In this document: positions 34,786 to 46,142 of the stretch, piece after piece | Position numbering within the stretch: the stretch's first letter is position 1 | How the letters are laid out: each line of letters starts with the position of its first letter | Assembly (NCBI GenBank): GCA_001683735.1 | Contig: LUGG01000027.1 | Location: 682,001 to 746,000 of the forward strand | Reading direction: 5' to 3' | From: Grifola frondosa | Taxonomy: Eukaryota; Basidiomycota; Agaricomycetes; Polyporales; Grifolaceae | Length of the DNA stretch: 64,000 bases | Position numbers and translations under genes: made by a program | The notes under the pieces: generated by a model | Seen by the model: only the letters and a program-made list of their open reading frames with translations | Databases searched by the model: none | What the model was told of the DNA's origin: nothing

Positions 34786-35891
34786 CCACCCCCCTCTCTA
34801 CGATCATCGCCCCGATGATCATCCTCAGACCACCATTGTGTCCTCCTCCTCAGAAAACTCGGAATCGGACTCGGCCCCTGCGCAAAAGGGGTTACGCCAT
34901 CCTCCATTCGTGGGGACGATGTAAACGGAGCCAACGGTAGGGGGCTCCAAGAGGTTGGCCGATTCGGCGGAGTGGTTGACCTCGTCCGTAGTGTCGGGTG
35001 GTAGGGACTGGGGATGGTAGGAAGGGGAGCGGCCACGAAAGGACTCGGGGGTAGGGGAGCGAGCGGGGTTGAGGGGAGCATTGGCAGCGGCGTGTTCTTG
35101 TAGGCGTCGCAGTTGGTGTCGCATCCCTTCTGCCAACAATAAACGCAGGTAGGGGCGTCTGCGGGCCATTGTTCCTCTGGGTCCTTGGCCTCTGGTTCGT
35201 CGGGCTCGGGAGAGTTGTCCCAGGTGGGCTCGGCAGGAATGACGGGAGGAGGGAGACCTTGGTGCTCGTGCATGGTGGCGAGGTTGGCCATGAACCGGGC
35301 CACTTCCTCGTGTTTGGCTTCGTACAACTTGTAGGCGTTGCACGGGTTTGTCTTGATGTCGCAGCCCCATTGATGACAAAAGGGGCAGACATCGGCGGCC
35401 AAGCGGGGGTCATTCTCTTTATCAGAGGTTTGGGAAGGAGGAGTGGGAAGGGGACGTTGGGAGTGGGCCAAGGGCCCGGGCACTAATCCCTGAAGGCGAT
35501 GAAGGGTGAGGGCGTGGGCCAAGGCATTAATAACCTCCTCAGCGGCGGCCAACGTAGCGTAATGGGAGGATTCGCAAACGGCGTAAGGACGCCAGGTCTC
35601 GGGGGAGGGGTTAAGCATATAGGCCCGAACCAATGTGGAACGGGCGAGAGGGTAGGCGGCGGCGGAGTTGGCGAGGTGACGGTAAATACGGACCATACGC
35701 ATCTGGGACGGACACGTTTCGAGCCTTTGGTCGACCTTGCCACGAAGGTCGGGGTGGACGATGGTCCAGCCAATACGATCGGCCAGAGTGCCTTGGGGCC
35801 AAATACGAACGGGGTAGCGAGGGAGGTGGTCGTAGGTGACGACCTGGTTGCGAAGCCAGGAGGGGGTACCGGGGGTGGATTGGGAAGGCAT
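34659..35891 (-). CDS. Element 2 ORF3: cysteine-motif protein with C-terminal membrane helix
   Basis: This uninterrupted 410-codon frame runs from ATG 35891 (MPSQSTPGTPSWLRNQVV) to 34659, starting about 70 bases after the pol stop and ending 127 bases inside the 3' LTR. It contains two related cysteine modules, CPFCHQWGCDIKTNPC and CVYCWQKGCDTNC (C-x2-C-x4-C-x(3-6)-C), about 80 residues apart. A Pro/Ser-rich stretch follows, then near the end a basic patch before the hydrophobic helix WLLFLLVGSILSLLSGTVGY. A membrane helix after pol is the position of env-like ORFs in some gypsy elements, but no signal peptide or known env domain is visible. Its openness contrasts with the broken gag and pol of the same copy. 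Confidence 0.65.
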   Translation of the reverse strand: MPSQSTPGTPSWLRNQVVTYDHLPRYPVRIWPQGTLADRIGWTIVHPDLRGKVDQRLETCPSQMRMVRIYRHLANSAAAYPLARSTLVRAYMLNPSPETWRPYAVCESSHYATLAAAEEVINALAHALTLHRLQGLVPGPLAHSQRPLPTPPSQTSDKENDPRLAADVCPFCHQWGCDIKTNPCNAYKLYEAKHEEVARFMANLATMHEHQGLPPPVIPAEPTWDNSPEPDEPEAKDPEEQWPADAPTCVYCWQKGCDTNCDAYKNTPLPMLPSTPLAPLPPSPFVAAPLPTIPSPYHPTLRTRSTTPPNRPTSWSPLPLAPFTSSPRMEDGVTPFAQGPSPIPSFLRRRTQWWSEDDHRGDDRREGGGVTNGRKHYRWLLFLLVGSILSLLSGTVGYSVTRYVLYARDQ

Positions 35892-35958
35892 AGAATGTCC
35901 TGAGCGAGTAATCGAGTAGATTGGTAGTGAAGTGGAGGAACGGGGAACTGGGGAGGGA

Positions 35959-38900
35959 TCACAACTTGTGCCTCTTTTTATAGTTCGCAAGGATGGTCTG
36001 TGCATTCTTCAGGGCAGACTCCGGCTCCCAAGTATTTTCCGATGCCGGGTACCCTTTCCATGCAACGAGGTATTGCCGTCGGCGATGGTATAGTCGGTGG
36101 TTGATGATGGCTTCGACTTCGTATTCTGGTTCTTGTTCTATCAGGTCTGGTGGCGGTCTGGGGTACGATGGACCATGTTCTTCTGTAGTTCGGAACGGTG
36201 TTAATAGGGTAGCGTGGAATACGGGGTGCATTTTCCATGTCTTCGGAAGCCGTAGTTGATATGTAACCGGCCCTAGGACCTTGAAAATTTCAAATGGGCC
36301 TTCTCGTTTGGGGGCTAGCTTTCGGTGTGGATAGTTCAGCCGAAGGTTCTTTCCTTCTAGCCAGACTTTGTCCCCCACTTTGAAGTTAGGAAGCTTCCCT
36401 TTGACACGTTTGGCCATAGCTGCCGCAGCTACCTCATGGGCCGCAGCAGCTTCTTTGCGCAGCTCCGTGAGAGCATCCAGTCGTTCTTTGACTGCAGGGA
36501 ACTTTGATTCTATTCTGGGCGTGCCCACAGCTCTGGGTTCATATCCCATGAGAATTCGGAACGGGGATTCATTGGTAACTGAGTGCGGTCGTTGATTGTG
36601 GGCGAATTCGATTTCAGAAAGCAGTTTCACCCAGGTTTCAGGGTGGTTTCCACATAGAATTCGTAGGGAGGCTTCGACTTCCTGATTGACTCGTTCAGAT
36701 TCTCCGTCGGTTTGGGGGTGATAAGCCGTGCTCATTGACGACTTGATGCCTATTATGGTATTCCATTCCTGGAATACCTGGGCGGCGAATTGGGGTCCTC
36801 TGTCTGAAATGATTCTGTCTGGAAGTCCGTATCGTCGTAGACATTTCTGTGGAGGAGATCGGCTGTTCCGATTGCATCTATTGTCTTGTTACAAGGGGTG
36901 AGCACGATTCCTTTGGTGACATCGTGGTCTACTACCACGAGAAGGGAGTCAAATCCTTCAGACTCGGGTAGGTCCGTGACGAAATCCATTGTAAGGGTTG
37001 AAAAGGGTCGTGCGTCGTGCGCCGCAGGAATGGGTTGTAACGGGGGAGACGTGGGGTGTGTATTGACCTTGTTGCTTGGCATTCTGCGCAGCCCTGGACG
37101 TATTTGGTAATAAAGTCCCGCATCTGTGGCCAATAGTATTCCCTCGCTACTAGAGCATATGTCTTCTGGATTCCCGGATGTCCCATGACTGCTAAGTCAT
37201 GATGTTGTCGGACTATTTCTCGTCGTAGTTCCTGGTCGCAAGGTACGTAAACTTTATCCTTATACAGGATAAGGTCACCTTCGATCTTCCAGTCCTTGAC
37301 TGCTGATTTCAAGGGGGGAATTTTGCCGTTGTTAAGGGCTTGGATGGTTTCCACCACCACTAAATCCCTTACTTTGGCGTCCCGGATTCGTTCTATCAAT
37401 TCAATATTGATAGCATTGGCGAAAAGTTCGCTAGGAAGTAGGATCATGTCCTTATTGTCAGAGTCACCAGGGTCATGGTCCGGGCGTCGTGACAAGGCGT
37501 CGGACTGTACCATTTGTTTTCCTGGCACGTGATGGAGGGTTACGTCGAATTGGGAAAGAAATAGGCTCCATCGTGCCTGCCTCCTGTTTAAGCGTCGTGC
37601 TGTCCGGAAGTAGGTGAGGTTCTTATGGTCGGATAGAATGGTAACTGGGTGCGGTCCTCCTTCGAGGTAGTGACGCCATTGTTCTAAGGCACGAATGATG
37701 CCCAAGAGTTCGCGATCATAATCTCGTAATTTCGCTCTGCGGGGGAAAATCCTTTGGAGAGATAGGCGACGGGGTGCCAGTGTCCGGCGTCGTCTTGTTG
37801 GCGAAGGACAGCTCCGGTGGCTACTTTGGATGCATCAGATTCGACCACGAAGGGTTTCGTTAGGTCCGGCATCTTTAGTACGGGTTCTTCGGCAAATTTC
37901 CTTTTCAGAGTTTGAAATGCCTGTTCGGCTGCGGGCGTCCAGTCCCACTTTTTGTCCTTGTGGGTGAGTTCGGTGAGGGGTCTCACATGTGAGAGTATTT
38001 CTCAATGAACCGTCTGTAGAAATTGCCGAAGCCTAAAAAGGCTTGTACCTGTTTGATTGTCTTGGGGGCGGCCAGTCACGTATGCCTTTGAGTTTCACGG
38101 GGTCCATGGCAACCTCTCGGGCGAATGATCATTCCAAGGAATTCGACTTCGGTTACCTCGAAAAGACATTTCTCGATTTTCAGGTAAAGGTCATTTTCTC
38201 GTAGCCTTTCGAGGACTCGTAGGGTTCGTCGGCGGTGTTCTTCTATATCATGAGAAAAGATGAGGATGTCGTCCATATATATGACAATCCATCCTTCATC
38301 GATCATGTCGCGGAAGATGTCGTTCATCATTGCTTGGAAGGTCCCGGGGAGTTGCATAGACCAAAGAACATGACGGTAGGTTCATATAACCCTTTACTGG
38401 TTTTGAATGCAGCCTTCCATTGGTGTCCCTCTTTGATCCTTACGTTGTTATATCCGGATCGAAGATCAAATTTGCTAAACACTGTAGCTCCTTTGAGCTT
38501 GTCAATGAGTTCGGCGATTAAAGGAAGGGGATAGGCATTCTTGACCGTGTTCTCGTTGAGGTAACGATAGTCCTGACACGGACGGAGAGATCCATCCTTT
38601 TTGAGGACGAAGAAGAATGGGCTTGCTTGGGGTGACTGGGATTCACGAATGTATCCCTTCTGGAGATTTTCTTTAAGAAATTGATCCATAGCCTCATTCT
38701 CCTTTTTGAGATAAGGGATACACCTTGCAATTCTTCGGCGCAAATCCCTCTTTGAGATTAATCTCGTGGTCCCATGACCTGGATTCTGGGAAGCGTTCGC
38801 TGCTTTCTTTTCAAACACATCCCTGTATTCAGCATATTGTGGGGGCAGAGATTCGTCCAAAGTTGTCTTTTTCTTCAACTTTGACTCTGCTTCTGCAAGT

Positions 38901-39520
38901 AGTGTGGATTGCGTGGTTCGCGCGATTGAGAATCGTCTGCCGTTGTTATGGAACTGCATTCGGCCTATCCATTTGTCTACTTGTAGGCAGCGGCTTCGAG
39001 TAAAGTTCTTCCGTTGTAGGTGGAGCATCGTCCGGGGAGAACAGCCCAATTGCATTTTCTCCTTGGAGATAGGCTATGATCATTTCGTCCGTCTGTTCTG
39101 GTTCAGGAATAGCCGTAGCCCAAAGAAGGCTCCCGGTGGAGCAAACTTCTTAATCCATTCGGCGCGCTGTTGCATGGCTCGGATGTTTTGGTCAGGTATG
39201 ACCATGTTCCTGTTTCCCAGTTGATCCTTGGATTGGTCTTTCTTAACCAAGGGATTCCCAGGATGACTTCTTCTGGTCCAAGAGCGGTGACATAGAATCT
39301 GGTAGGGATTTTTTGTCCTTGAAGGATTAGACTTCCTTCGACTCGTTCGGTGATATATCCATTGCGATTGGAGGATCCATCAACATTGCTGATCTTAATA
39401 GCCTTGGCAATTTCACTGTGGGGAGTTTAACCTTTCCACAAGTCGTTGTGATATAAAGGTTCCTCTGCCCCCTGTCAATGAGGGCTTTTATTCCGATGGC
39501 TTTTCCGTCAAATTCCACGT
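35959..39520 (-). pseudogene. pol: Element 2 pol: protease, RT, RNase H, integrase, chromodomain (frame-disrupted)
   Basis: Pol is spread over several frames. The protease region near 39480-39500 reads ALIDRGQ where families have D-S/T-G-A; a one-base shift would give IDSGAE. RT includes [54 protein letters not shown] and the catalytic YMDD at 38268-38279. RNase H has KPFVVESDASKVATGAVL. The integrase zinc region reads [14 protein letters not shown] to CAECQATR; core strings are [11 protein letters not shown] and STAYHPQTDGESERVNQEVE. The C-terminus has a GPF/Y-like region (KREGPFEIFKVLGPVTYQL) and a chromodomain YLVAWKGYPASENTWEPES, which defines chromoviruses. Stop at 35959. Frame changes occur near 38340, 37990, 37690, 36930 and 36750. 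Confidence 0.85.
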
Positions 39521-39599
39521 ACTGGGTAACCGAATTGTATTGCGCCTGCGCTCGGTGGATACAGTTAGGGAAATTGACACTTGCGGCAGTCCTGTCATC

Positions 39600-41400
39600 G
39601 GATCAGGCTGCCCTACTGAAAATCCATTTCGTCGGAAAGTACTTCCCCATATCCCAATTCCTCGGTTGCTCGAATGGGTGCCGGTACCACTTCCTCTTCA
39701 TCCGATCCTTGGAGAGTTTCTTCTTCGTCATCTGCATTCTCAATTGTTGCTCTGACCGTCTTCTTCGGCTGTCCTTTCTCCTGTTCTTCTTCGGTTGATC
39801 CTTTTCCGTCTTCTTCGGGCATTCTCTGGCCATATGTCCAACTTCTTTGCAATAGAAGCATGCTCCTCTTCCTCAGGAGTTTCATGCGTTCGTCCTGAGT
39901 CAACTTGTTGACTCCCGCCGCCTTGATGTTTTTCCTGACGTCGTCTTTTTTGGATAATTCCCTTTCTCCGTTTCGATGGCTCGGTTGGTACGCCAGGCTC
40001 GATCAATCTGCTTGGCCTTGTCCTGCCATCCCTCTATGGTAGTGGGGGGTTATCCATGTACATTATTTTTCTCTGATTCCCTTGGCCAGCTTTTGGCGGT
40101 ACATGGCAATTAGGGCCGCCCCTTGCGTGATGTTGGCCTCTCTGGCCAGGCGATTAAACTCGGTATCGAAGTCATCGATGGGCCCCGTCTGGAGAGGGCC
40201 TCCAATTTAATGGAGGCCATTATATCCTTGTCGACTACTTCGAACGTATCCCTGATACGTTGTCGAAAGGCCATCCACGTCCCAAACCCCCTTTCCATAT
40301 TGGGGTTATTGGGGTCGGGCTCTTGGGCCATGGTAACTTCAGCTTGTGCCCACGTTTCGGCATTCTTTCCCCTCATGTAGGAGATAGCGGTGACTATCTT
40401 GGCCTCATCGGTGGCATAGTCCAGGGGTCTGTTCTTGAACATGAGATATAGTTCATTAAGGAACTTCGTGGTTTTGGTCCTATCCCCATCGAAGGTATCC
40501 GGTTCTTTGACCTTTGCTTTGGATTGAATACCGATCACAGGGGGATTCTGACCGGGCAATGGTCCGGCACCTGCCCCTCCAGGTCCTCCAGGTCCACCTG
40601 GTCCTCCAGGGGGGGTCCTGGTGGTGGCCCACCACCAGGTGCTCCTCCAGGTCCGCCTGGCCCACCTGTACCTCCAGGGGTCCAGCGGTAAGTCCACCAG
40701 GAGGTCCTCCAGGGGGTCCTCCTCCGCCTCCTCCTGGTACTCCTGGTCCAGTCAATCCTCCAGTAATTCCCCCTGTCCATGTTCCTCCCGGTTGGGCAGG
40801 TGGCAAGGGGGTGAGGGCCGAACCAAGGCTTACAGTGGTTCCTATGCTAGGTGTTTGGGTCGTTGTTTGCGTTCCCATGGCTAGTGGCTTGGGCTTCAGG
40901 GGGGTTTCTCCTTTCCCTTGGAACTGATAGACGGCAGTGGTTCTTCTTCGGGTATAGAAGGGAGATTTGGCTTTCCAAACAGTAGTTCCTGTTCAGTTTG
41001 GATGGGTTCGTATGCGTTGGTTTTAGATGCGATGTCGTTATATCGGTTTCTGCACGGTTGTTCTTCACACACTACCCAGTTATAGGTAGTGCCGGGGAAG
41101 TAGTGTACGTCTACTTCGTCCTCAGGGTCGAAGCGATGCGGCCGTTGGGTGCAGTTAGAACGAGTTGCTGTCTGTTCTGCCAGTTTGTTCGATCCGCCCT
41201 TGGTTTTCCCAAAGTTCGTAGATTTTCTGTGCGTCCAAAAGCCTTCTTAGAAAATTCGTAAGCCCAGCAAGTTCTTCGTCTCCTAGCAGGTAGGGGTTCT
41301 GAATGGATCGTTGAATGCGGGTAATTCGGTTCTGGAGGTAGTCCGGAAAGGAGGAATCTGGGGTGGGGGGAAGGGAATTCAACGACGTCCTGTCTGCTAG
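39600..41400 (-). pseudogene. gag: Element 2 gag, frame-disrupted, with Gly/Pro-rich linker
   Basis: Gag pieces in order are an N-terminal helical part (NSLPPTPDSSFPDYLQNRI, YLLGDEELAGLTNFLRRLLD; about 41155-41390), a Gly/Pro-rich collagen-like linker (GGPGGPGGPGG; about 40560-40790), and the capsid-like domain VKEPDTFDGDRTKTTKFLNE to MRGKNAETWAQAEV (40350-40520). A basic region and a CCHC knuckle CFYCKEVGHMAREC (about 39824-39865) follow. Shifts occur near 40200, 40000 and 39900. Coding for capsid and nucleocapsid is clear from family resemblance. Confidence 0.75.
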
Positions 41401-41787
41401 CTCGTTTCTGGATTGATATATCCCGAGAACCGATTGAGAAGGTAAGGGCTCTTTCCAAATGATATAGAGTGGCTTCCAAGTCGAGTTGGACTTCTGGTTC
41501 TAGAATGGATCGGTGTTATGGGCAGGACGATCGCCTGGATGTTCTGGATGTAATGTTCAAGGATACGTGCAAGGGGGTGGGGGGAAATGTCAAAAGGCTT
41601 TGCCTTTCCAGATCCGCTTCAATTCCGGGCCTATTAGGTCCTCAGAATTCGTCTTGGGTCAGGGCTCTCTGAGCTCCTTGATTCGTTCTAGGTATCGTCG
41701 GGGTTCTCTGAACTCCTCGACTTCAGGCTAAAATTCCTGTTCTGGATTCGGTGGGGTCAGTCCTGCACCTGTCGAGGTGGGACAAGA

Positions 41788-41804
41788 GGTAGAGTTCGAT
41801 CTAG
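41788..41804 (-). promoter_or_regulatory. Element 2 putative primer-binding site (atypical)
   Basis: Directly after the 5' LTR the element strand reads CTAGATCGAACTCTACC. Element 3 has CTAGGTCAAACTCTACC at the same place. It does not begin with TGG, so it does not match the CCA end of a tRNA. The complement contains GGTAGAG, a tRNA D-arm-like string, suggesting an internal or half-tRNA primer; this is inference. Confidence 0.4.
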
Positions 41805-42298
41805 TGTTAAGACCGTTACCGATGGCTACCTATCGAGGTGCCAAGTGTCAGGGGTCCTAGGGTCTAGGGGTCCTAGGTCCTAAGTTCAAGGTTGAGGACT
41901 TCTACAGAGAAGTTCTCGAGGATGCGGATGAAGGGAGACGGAGCGAAGCGGGCAGAAGGCACGCTTATAGCGGAGTCTGGGGTAGAACGGTAGAATTGAA
42001 CGAAGAGATCGAACTAGCGATCATCTTCGAAGTACTGCTATTTATACAGGAGTCCATGGTCCGTGCGCAACAACTCGTAACTAATCGGAACAAGTAACTA
42101 ACGGTATCATACGATGTGGCACTTGGTCCGTGCGCTACAAACGTATCGTGGGAAAGAAAAAGGAAAACGGGTTACTGGTCACGTGCATAAAGCACATAGC
42201 GAGTAACGGAGTAGCCCACTGTCCCCGACAACAAAGAAAGTATCGAACCAACAAGTAAAAACAATAACCAACGATAATGCTTACGACCGTTTGTAACA
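41805..42298 (-). repeat. Element 2 5' LTR
   Basis: The 494-bp LTR at the upstream end of the minus-strand element matches 34287-34785 except for five one-base gaps (for example GAAAGGG against GAAGGG). It presumably carries the element promoter. Confidence 0.92.
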
Positions 42299-42303
42299 CC
42301 GGG

Positions 42304-42999
42304 CACGTCTTACGGATAACATGCCGAAAGTGCCAGCAAAGAAGCTGGGTGACCTGCTCGTGGAGATCGAGTTGTGCAGGAGCTTCATTTCGTTGCAGGA
42401 GCGCGCGCGGCGTACCTGGCGGGTGCCATCCGATCGCCGACCTCGTGCAGGACTCGCCGGAGAAAACGGTGCAGACACTAGACAATGATCCGAGCCCACC
42501 GACGAACGGACAAAACCACGTCCTCGCCGTTCTCAGAGTGGTCGCGAACACGTTTGCGAGCCCCATGCTGGCGCAATGCCTGCTGTCGAGTGTCGCGGGG
42601 TGGGGAAGTGCGCGGAGATGATGAAGGTGCTTGCGACGAAGACCTCATGATCGACGACCTGCTGAAGAACCATGCAGAGGATCTCGAGAACCTATCCAAG
42701 AACCACAACCTGCTCGACGAGCTCGAGGCAGCTTAGGACCAGTATGTGCACGAGTATGTGGTATCGTGAGAGGAGACGTGCGAGGCGCAGCGCACGAGTG
42801 CGCGATGGAGCAAAAGACATATGTTCAATTTTTCGTAAATTGAACGTTCCAGCATCAAGGTCGACTTATTGCACTTTTGACTCTTTTTGTTCTCTCTTCT
42901 ATGTTTTTGGCTGCAGCGTTGGAAGCGCAAAGTGTAAAAATTATGCACAGATCTCTTTTTAACGATTCACTCTTTCGCTACTAATTGACAGTCTGAGAG
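42304..42999 (+). other. Possible host gene remnant, unrecognised
   Basis: Frames suggest coding on the plus strand: ATG 42319 gives MPKVPAKKLGDLLVEIELCR, another frame NGQNHVLAVLRVVANTFASP (about 42510-42570), and a last piece DDLLKNHAEDLENLSKNHNL ending at a stop at 42734. Their order would fit one protein with two shifts, but no family is recognised. The region is the right-hand side of the element 2 insertion site; no continuity with the F-box fragment on the left is evident. Confidence 0.3.
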
Positions 43000-44142
43000 A
43001 TGTCCATGAGGCGCGGAAATCCACGTGGCGATGCGAGCAATCCGCGCAACTATGGGATCTGCAACGAGGAGTGCTGCCTCCCTGCATGGTTTAGAATGCA
43101 GCAACAAAACAAAGAGTCCCCATTTCACCCCTCAAGATTTGTTTTTGAGGAATCATCTACGCGCTTACAGAGTGAGCAATCTATATCTCCATATATGCAG
43201 TTTTTCGAATGTGTAAGTATTTGCAGGTCTCAAGAATGTTCGCTTTGCGTCAAGCAACGGGTCACTTTCGGAGGAAGCGGCGGGAGGGTTTCCCGAGCGC
43301 CATCGGCGCCCATCTCCTCCTCTGAATATCAGGAAGTGGAGTGTTGTTGCCATCATGTTCCTCGCATCCGCTGTTCTCCTCGGAGAGCCGAGCGAATGGT
43401 GCCCTTCCAGTCTCCTGCTGTGTCGTATTTCCCTGGAGCCTGGGCGGATCTTGCGCTTTTGTGAGGCGCTACTGCTGCCATCACCCCGCCACCCCCGCCG
43501 CCATCGCCTACACTGGATCCCACCAATATCGCTGATATTGTTCATCAGATGGTTGCAAGGGCACTACGAGATGCTGTTGGCCAGCGGGATTTTGCCCTCA
43601 GCGCTGACGGGAGCAAGATCTTCTCCGGCCTTACGTCGAACCGAGGTCGGTTTAGAACGAATGAAGTCGGTCCTGAAGTTGTCATCAATGACGACTTTCG
43701 CATTGGGAATTGTTGGAAGCTGCCTGAGGCTTCGGGCCAGATTGGCATTGTTATCTCCGACATCATCTATCCTTCTCACATCACTATAGATCATATTCCG
43801 CAAGAGCTCGCTGCTGATATAGGACAAGCTCCCCGTACGACGATTCTATGGGGGATGATTGATGGTCCGGCCAATTTTAATCGCTACCAGAACCTTGGCA
43901 ACATAGCGACGCCAGGTCGTGCCCATCCGCCAATCTCCCAAGGGTACACATTCGCGCGCCTGGCTGCTTTCGAGTACAACATCCATGCACCCCTCCATAT
44001 TCAGACATTCCCCGTCTACCAGCACATCATCGACTCGCGGATCGACTTCGGCGTATTCGTTCTAGAGATCTTGGATAACTGGGGCAGTGAGCGAACATGT
44101 TTATATAGGATGCGGGTTCATGGTGCGAAGGTTGATGCTTGA
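43000..44142 (+). CDS. SUN-domain protein (Sad1/UNC-84 family)
   Basis: SUN proteins sit in the inner nuclear membrane and bind KASH partners across the nuclear envelope. ATG 43000 opens MSMRRGNPRGDASNPRNYG; a short intron is likely near 43213-43227. A hydrophobic stretch AIMFLASAVLLG (about 43349-43384) is a candidate membrane anchor. The intact last exon (frame of ATG 43549) carries the SUN domain: DIVHQMVARALRDAVGQRDF, SADGSKIFSGLTSN, NCWKLPEASGQIGIVISDII, YPSHITIDHIPQELA, TILWGMIDG, a PLHIQTFPV block, FVLEILDNWGSERTCLYRMR and VHG before stop 44142. The domain is complete. The N-terminal half is less certain and may contain a shift near 43480. Confidence 0.75.
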
Positions 44143-45560
44143 GAGGTAGCTCCGGTATGCTCTTCAAGGCGATAGCACCATCTTGCAATACTAACATCAG
44201 CGGTCCAAATCTAGAAAACTGTTATTTGGCTCGCCGTGCTATCCTCAACCCACCTGCGATTCGTCTCTTTTAGCTGGGCCAGTGTAGATATTTTGATTTA
44301 AGCAGAATTCTAGGGGGCCATGATGCTTCACGGTTGCGAGAGAGCTGGCTGCGAGAGCAGTCCACTTCAAATATTCAACTCAAATAGGCTTGTATTCTTA
44401 GTTCACCTCATCATAAGTTTTCATGCCTGTGACAGCAACCGATGGCTACGACTCCCGGATGAATTTCACTTTCCCAGAAATCCTGGTATGCTGAAGGAGT
44501 AAATGCACACATGTTGTGAGTCCAAACCACATTTCTTCCCCTCTATTCCATTATTTTATCTTCTACCTGCTATCATTTCACCCCTTACATCATCTAGTCA
44601 TAGGTTGTAATACCGCGAATACCGATGGCGAATGAATGCTACCTCTCGCTGGCACTGTTCGCCACAACCCCTCACGCTGTTCTCCGAGTGCATTTGACTT
44701 ATTAGAATCTCTGCCGTCTACGAGCACGGCTCCAGTATCTGACCGCTACACTGACGAAGGAAGTCCGGGCCAGGAATTCAAAGACTTGGACCTCCTCGCA
44801 AAACTGCTCGCTCCGCGGTCATCAAAGCAGGCCCCCAGTGCACTCGTTATGAGGTGCTCGATTTGGAAGACGCCGCGAACGGTGTCGAAGACGACTCGTA
44901 GTGTGCACATAGAGCTTGTCCTTGAAATGAAGCAAGTCAACTGACCCTGCACGCACCCTAGCGGATAACGACTGGCAGCTCCCGCAGCAACGCCCGCCGC
45001 ACGGTGCTCATGGTCAGCGTTCTCAAGCCCCTGCAATCGCCGGGAGTGCGAGCCAGTTCTCGGTGTGGGCTCGACATAGCTCGCGGAGCAGCAGCCGGGG
45101 GGCGACCAAGCGCAGCTCACAGTTTACGCATCCACTTTATGCATCCAATGCCCCTCCGTCTCCCAGTCTGCGTTGAGGCGAACGGCCGTGTTCATGACCA
45201 TCTCGTCCTGGTCGTCCGGCACGGGGACCCAGAACTCGACATAGATGCGGTGCACGATGCCCACCCTGAGCGCGACCAGCCGCGCTCCTCGGCGGAGCCC
45301 GAGCTGAAGCCCCCCCCCCCCGGAGCTGGCACATATGGTGGTTGATGATGAACTGGTCATCAACGAAGAGCTGTGTTGTGCGGGAACAGGATTTGCAGTG
45401 GAGCAGCTTTCCGTCATCCCAGAGGGCGGAATCATCCCTGTCGTGGGCAAGGGTGCGGGAAGCATGATTCTTGCCCGCGGGGTGTCGTCGCGCACATGAT
45501 GGTTGAGCCGGAGAAGGGCAGGAAGGCAAATTTCTGTCCATCGACTCGGCAACCAAGTTT
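44143..45560. other. 1.4 kb with ambiguous frames
   Basis: Opposing frames at 44.64-45.55 kb are both open. Minus-strand RIYVEFWVPVPDDQDEMVMN (about 45180-45245) looks like a true exon of an unknown protein. A run of ten C at 45310-45319 disrupts reading. The interval 44.15-44.6 kb shows nothing. Confidence 0.2.
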
Positions 45561-45564
45561 CCTC

Positions 45565-45830
45565 AAGCTTCGGACATCCCGTTGGACATGTAGGAAGCGC
45601 AACGCCAAAGAAACGCGTCAGTAACGGAGCGGGTATAGGCCCGTCTCCGTGAATAGTGGAATAATCGCGCGTTGGCTGTTGAGGCCGAGTATGCGGCGAA
45701 GGTAGGTATGTTGCATCTGTACGAGATCACGCAGGGAGGAGTCATGGATGTCAGGAGCGACTTCGCAGCCAGCCGTGTATGTTATCATATCATAGTGGTG
45801 GTAGAACACAGATTGCTGCAGACTATGACC
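45565..45830 (-). pseudogene. Non-LTR (LINE) reverse transcriptase C-terminal remnant
   Basis: The minus strand reads SLRDLVQMQHTYLRRILGL, then NSQRAIIPLFTETGLYPLRY, a string pattern found after the RT domain in fungal LINE-type polyproteins ('LLxxQHxFLRRxLGLxxRSxxAxLFxETGxxPIRYRR'). Only this piece is recognisable. The RT catalytic core and endonuclease are absent, so it is an old fragment. Confidence 0.5.
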
Positions 45831-46142
45831 ATGCTATGATCTCGCGGACTCCCAGATAGGTCTGTCTCCTGGCAGCTGCTTTGTGGATATGTTGAAGAGA
45901 TAGATGATCATGTAATAAATGGCACATAGAAGGAGGGGAATTTGGGCAGATGTAACGGACAGGAAATGACCTATCAAATGCAGAGCAATGGAATGTACAG
46001 GAGAGAGCCTCTGACGTTGACAAAAGGAGGTACGCCAGCATGTGAAGCAGTTGAGTATGAGCGACAACATGCTATACACGTTGAATAGATGTCGTGTCAT
46101 AGCTAGCATCTAGGTTGCAATATTCATGAATGCCGATTCGAC
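45831..46142. other. Spacer, nothing recognised
   Basis: Short frames only, lying between the LINE remnant and the 3' end of the coiled-coil gene. Confidence 0.3.

Larger units (their letters stand above)
34282..42303 (-). mobile_element. Element 2: Ty3/gypsy chromovirus with target duplication
   Basis: The 8.0-kb element (34287-42298) is read on the minus strand. LTRs of 499 and 494 bp carry the inverted ends TGTTA...TAACA. A 5-bp duplication CCGGG flanks it (34282-34286 and 42299-42303). It contains gag with a zinc knuckle, protease, RT (YMDD), RNase H, integrase with HHCC and a C-terminal chromodomain, then a third open frame that extends into the 3' LTR. The two LTRs differ by five single-base gaps and no substitution that I could see, so insertion was recent. 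Gag and pol contain several frameshifts. Confidence 0.92.

Noticed and set aside
35499..35903. Plus-strand 134-codon Gly-rich frame
   Set aside because: It is the antisense of element 2 ORF3, which has better composition and motifs.
40514..40927. Plus-strand Gly/Pro/Ser-rich frame
   Set aside because: It is the antisense shadow of the Gly/Pro-rich gag linker of element 2.
44746..45556. Opposed long frames that could be a gene pair
   Set aside because: Neither strand shows a family motif over its length and a C10 run makes the frames unreliable; only described as ambiguous.
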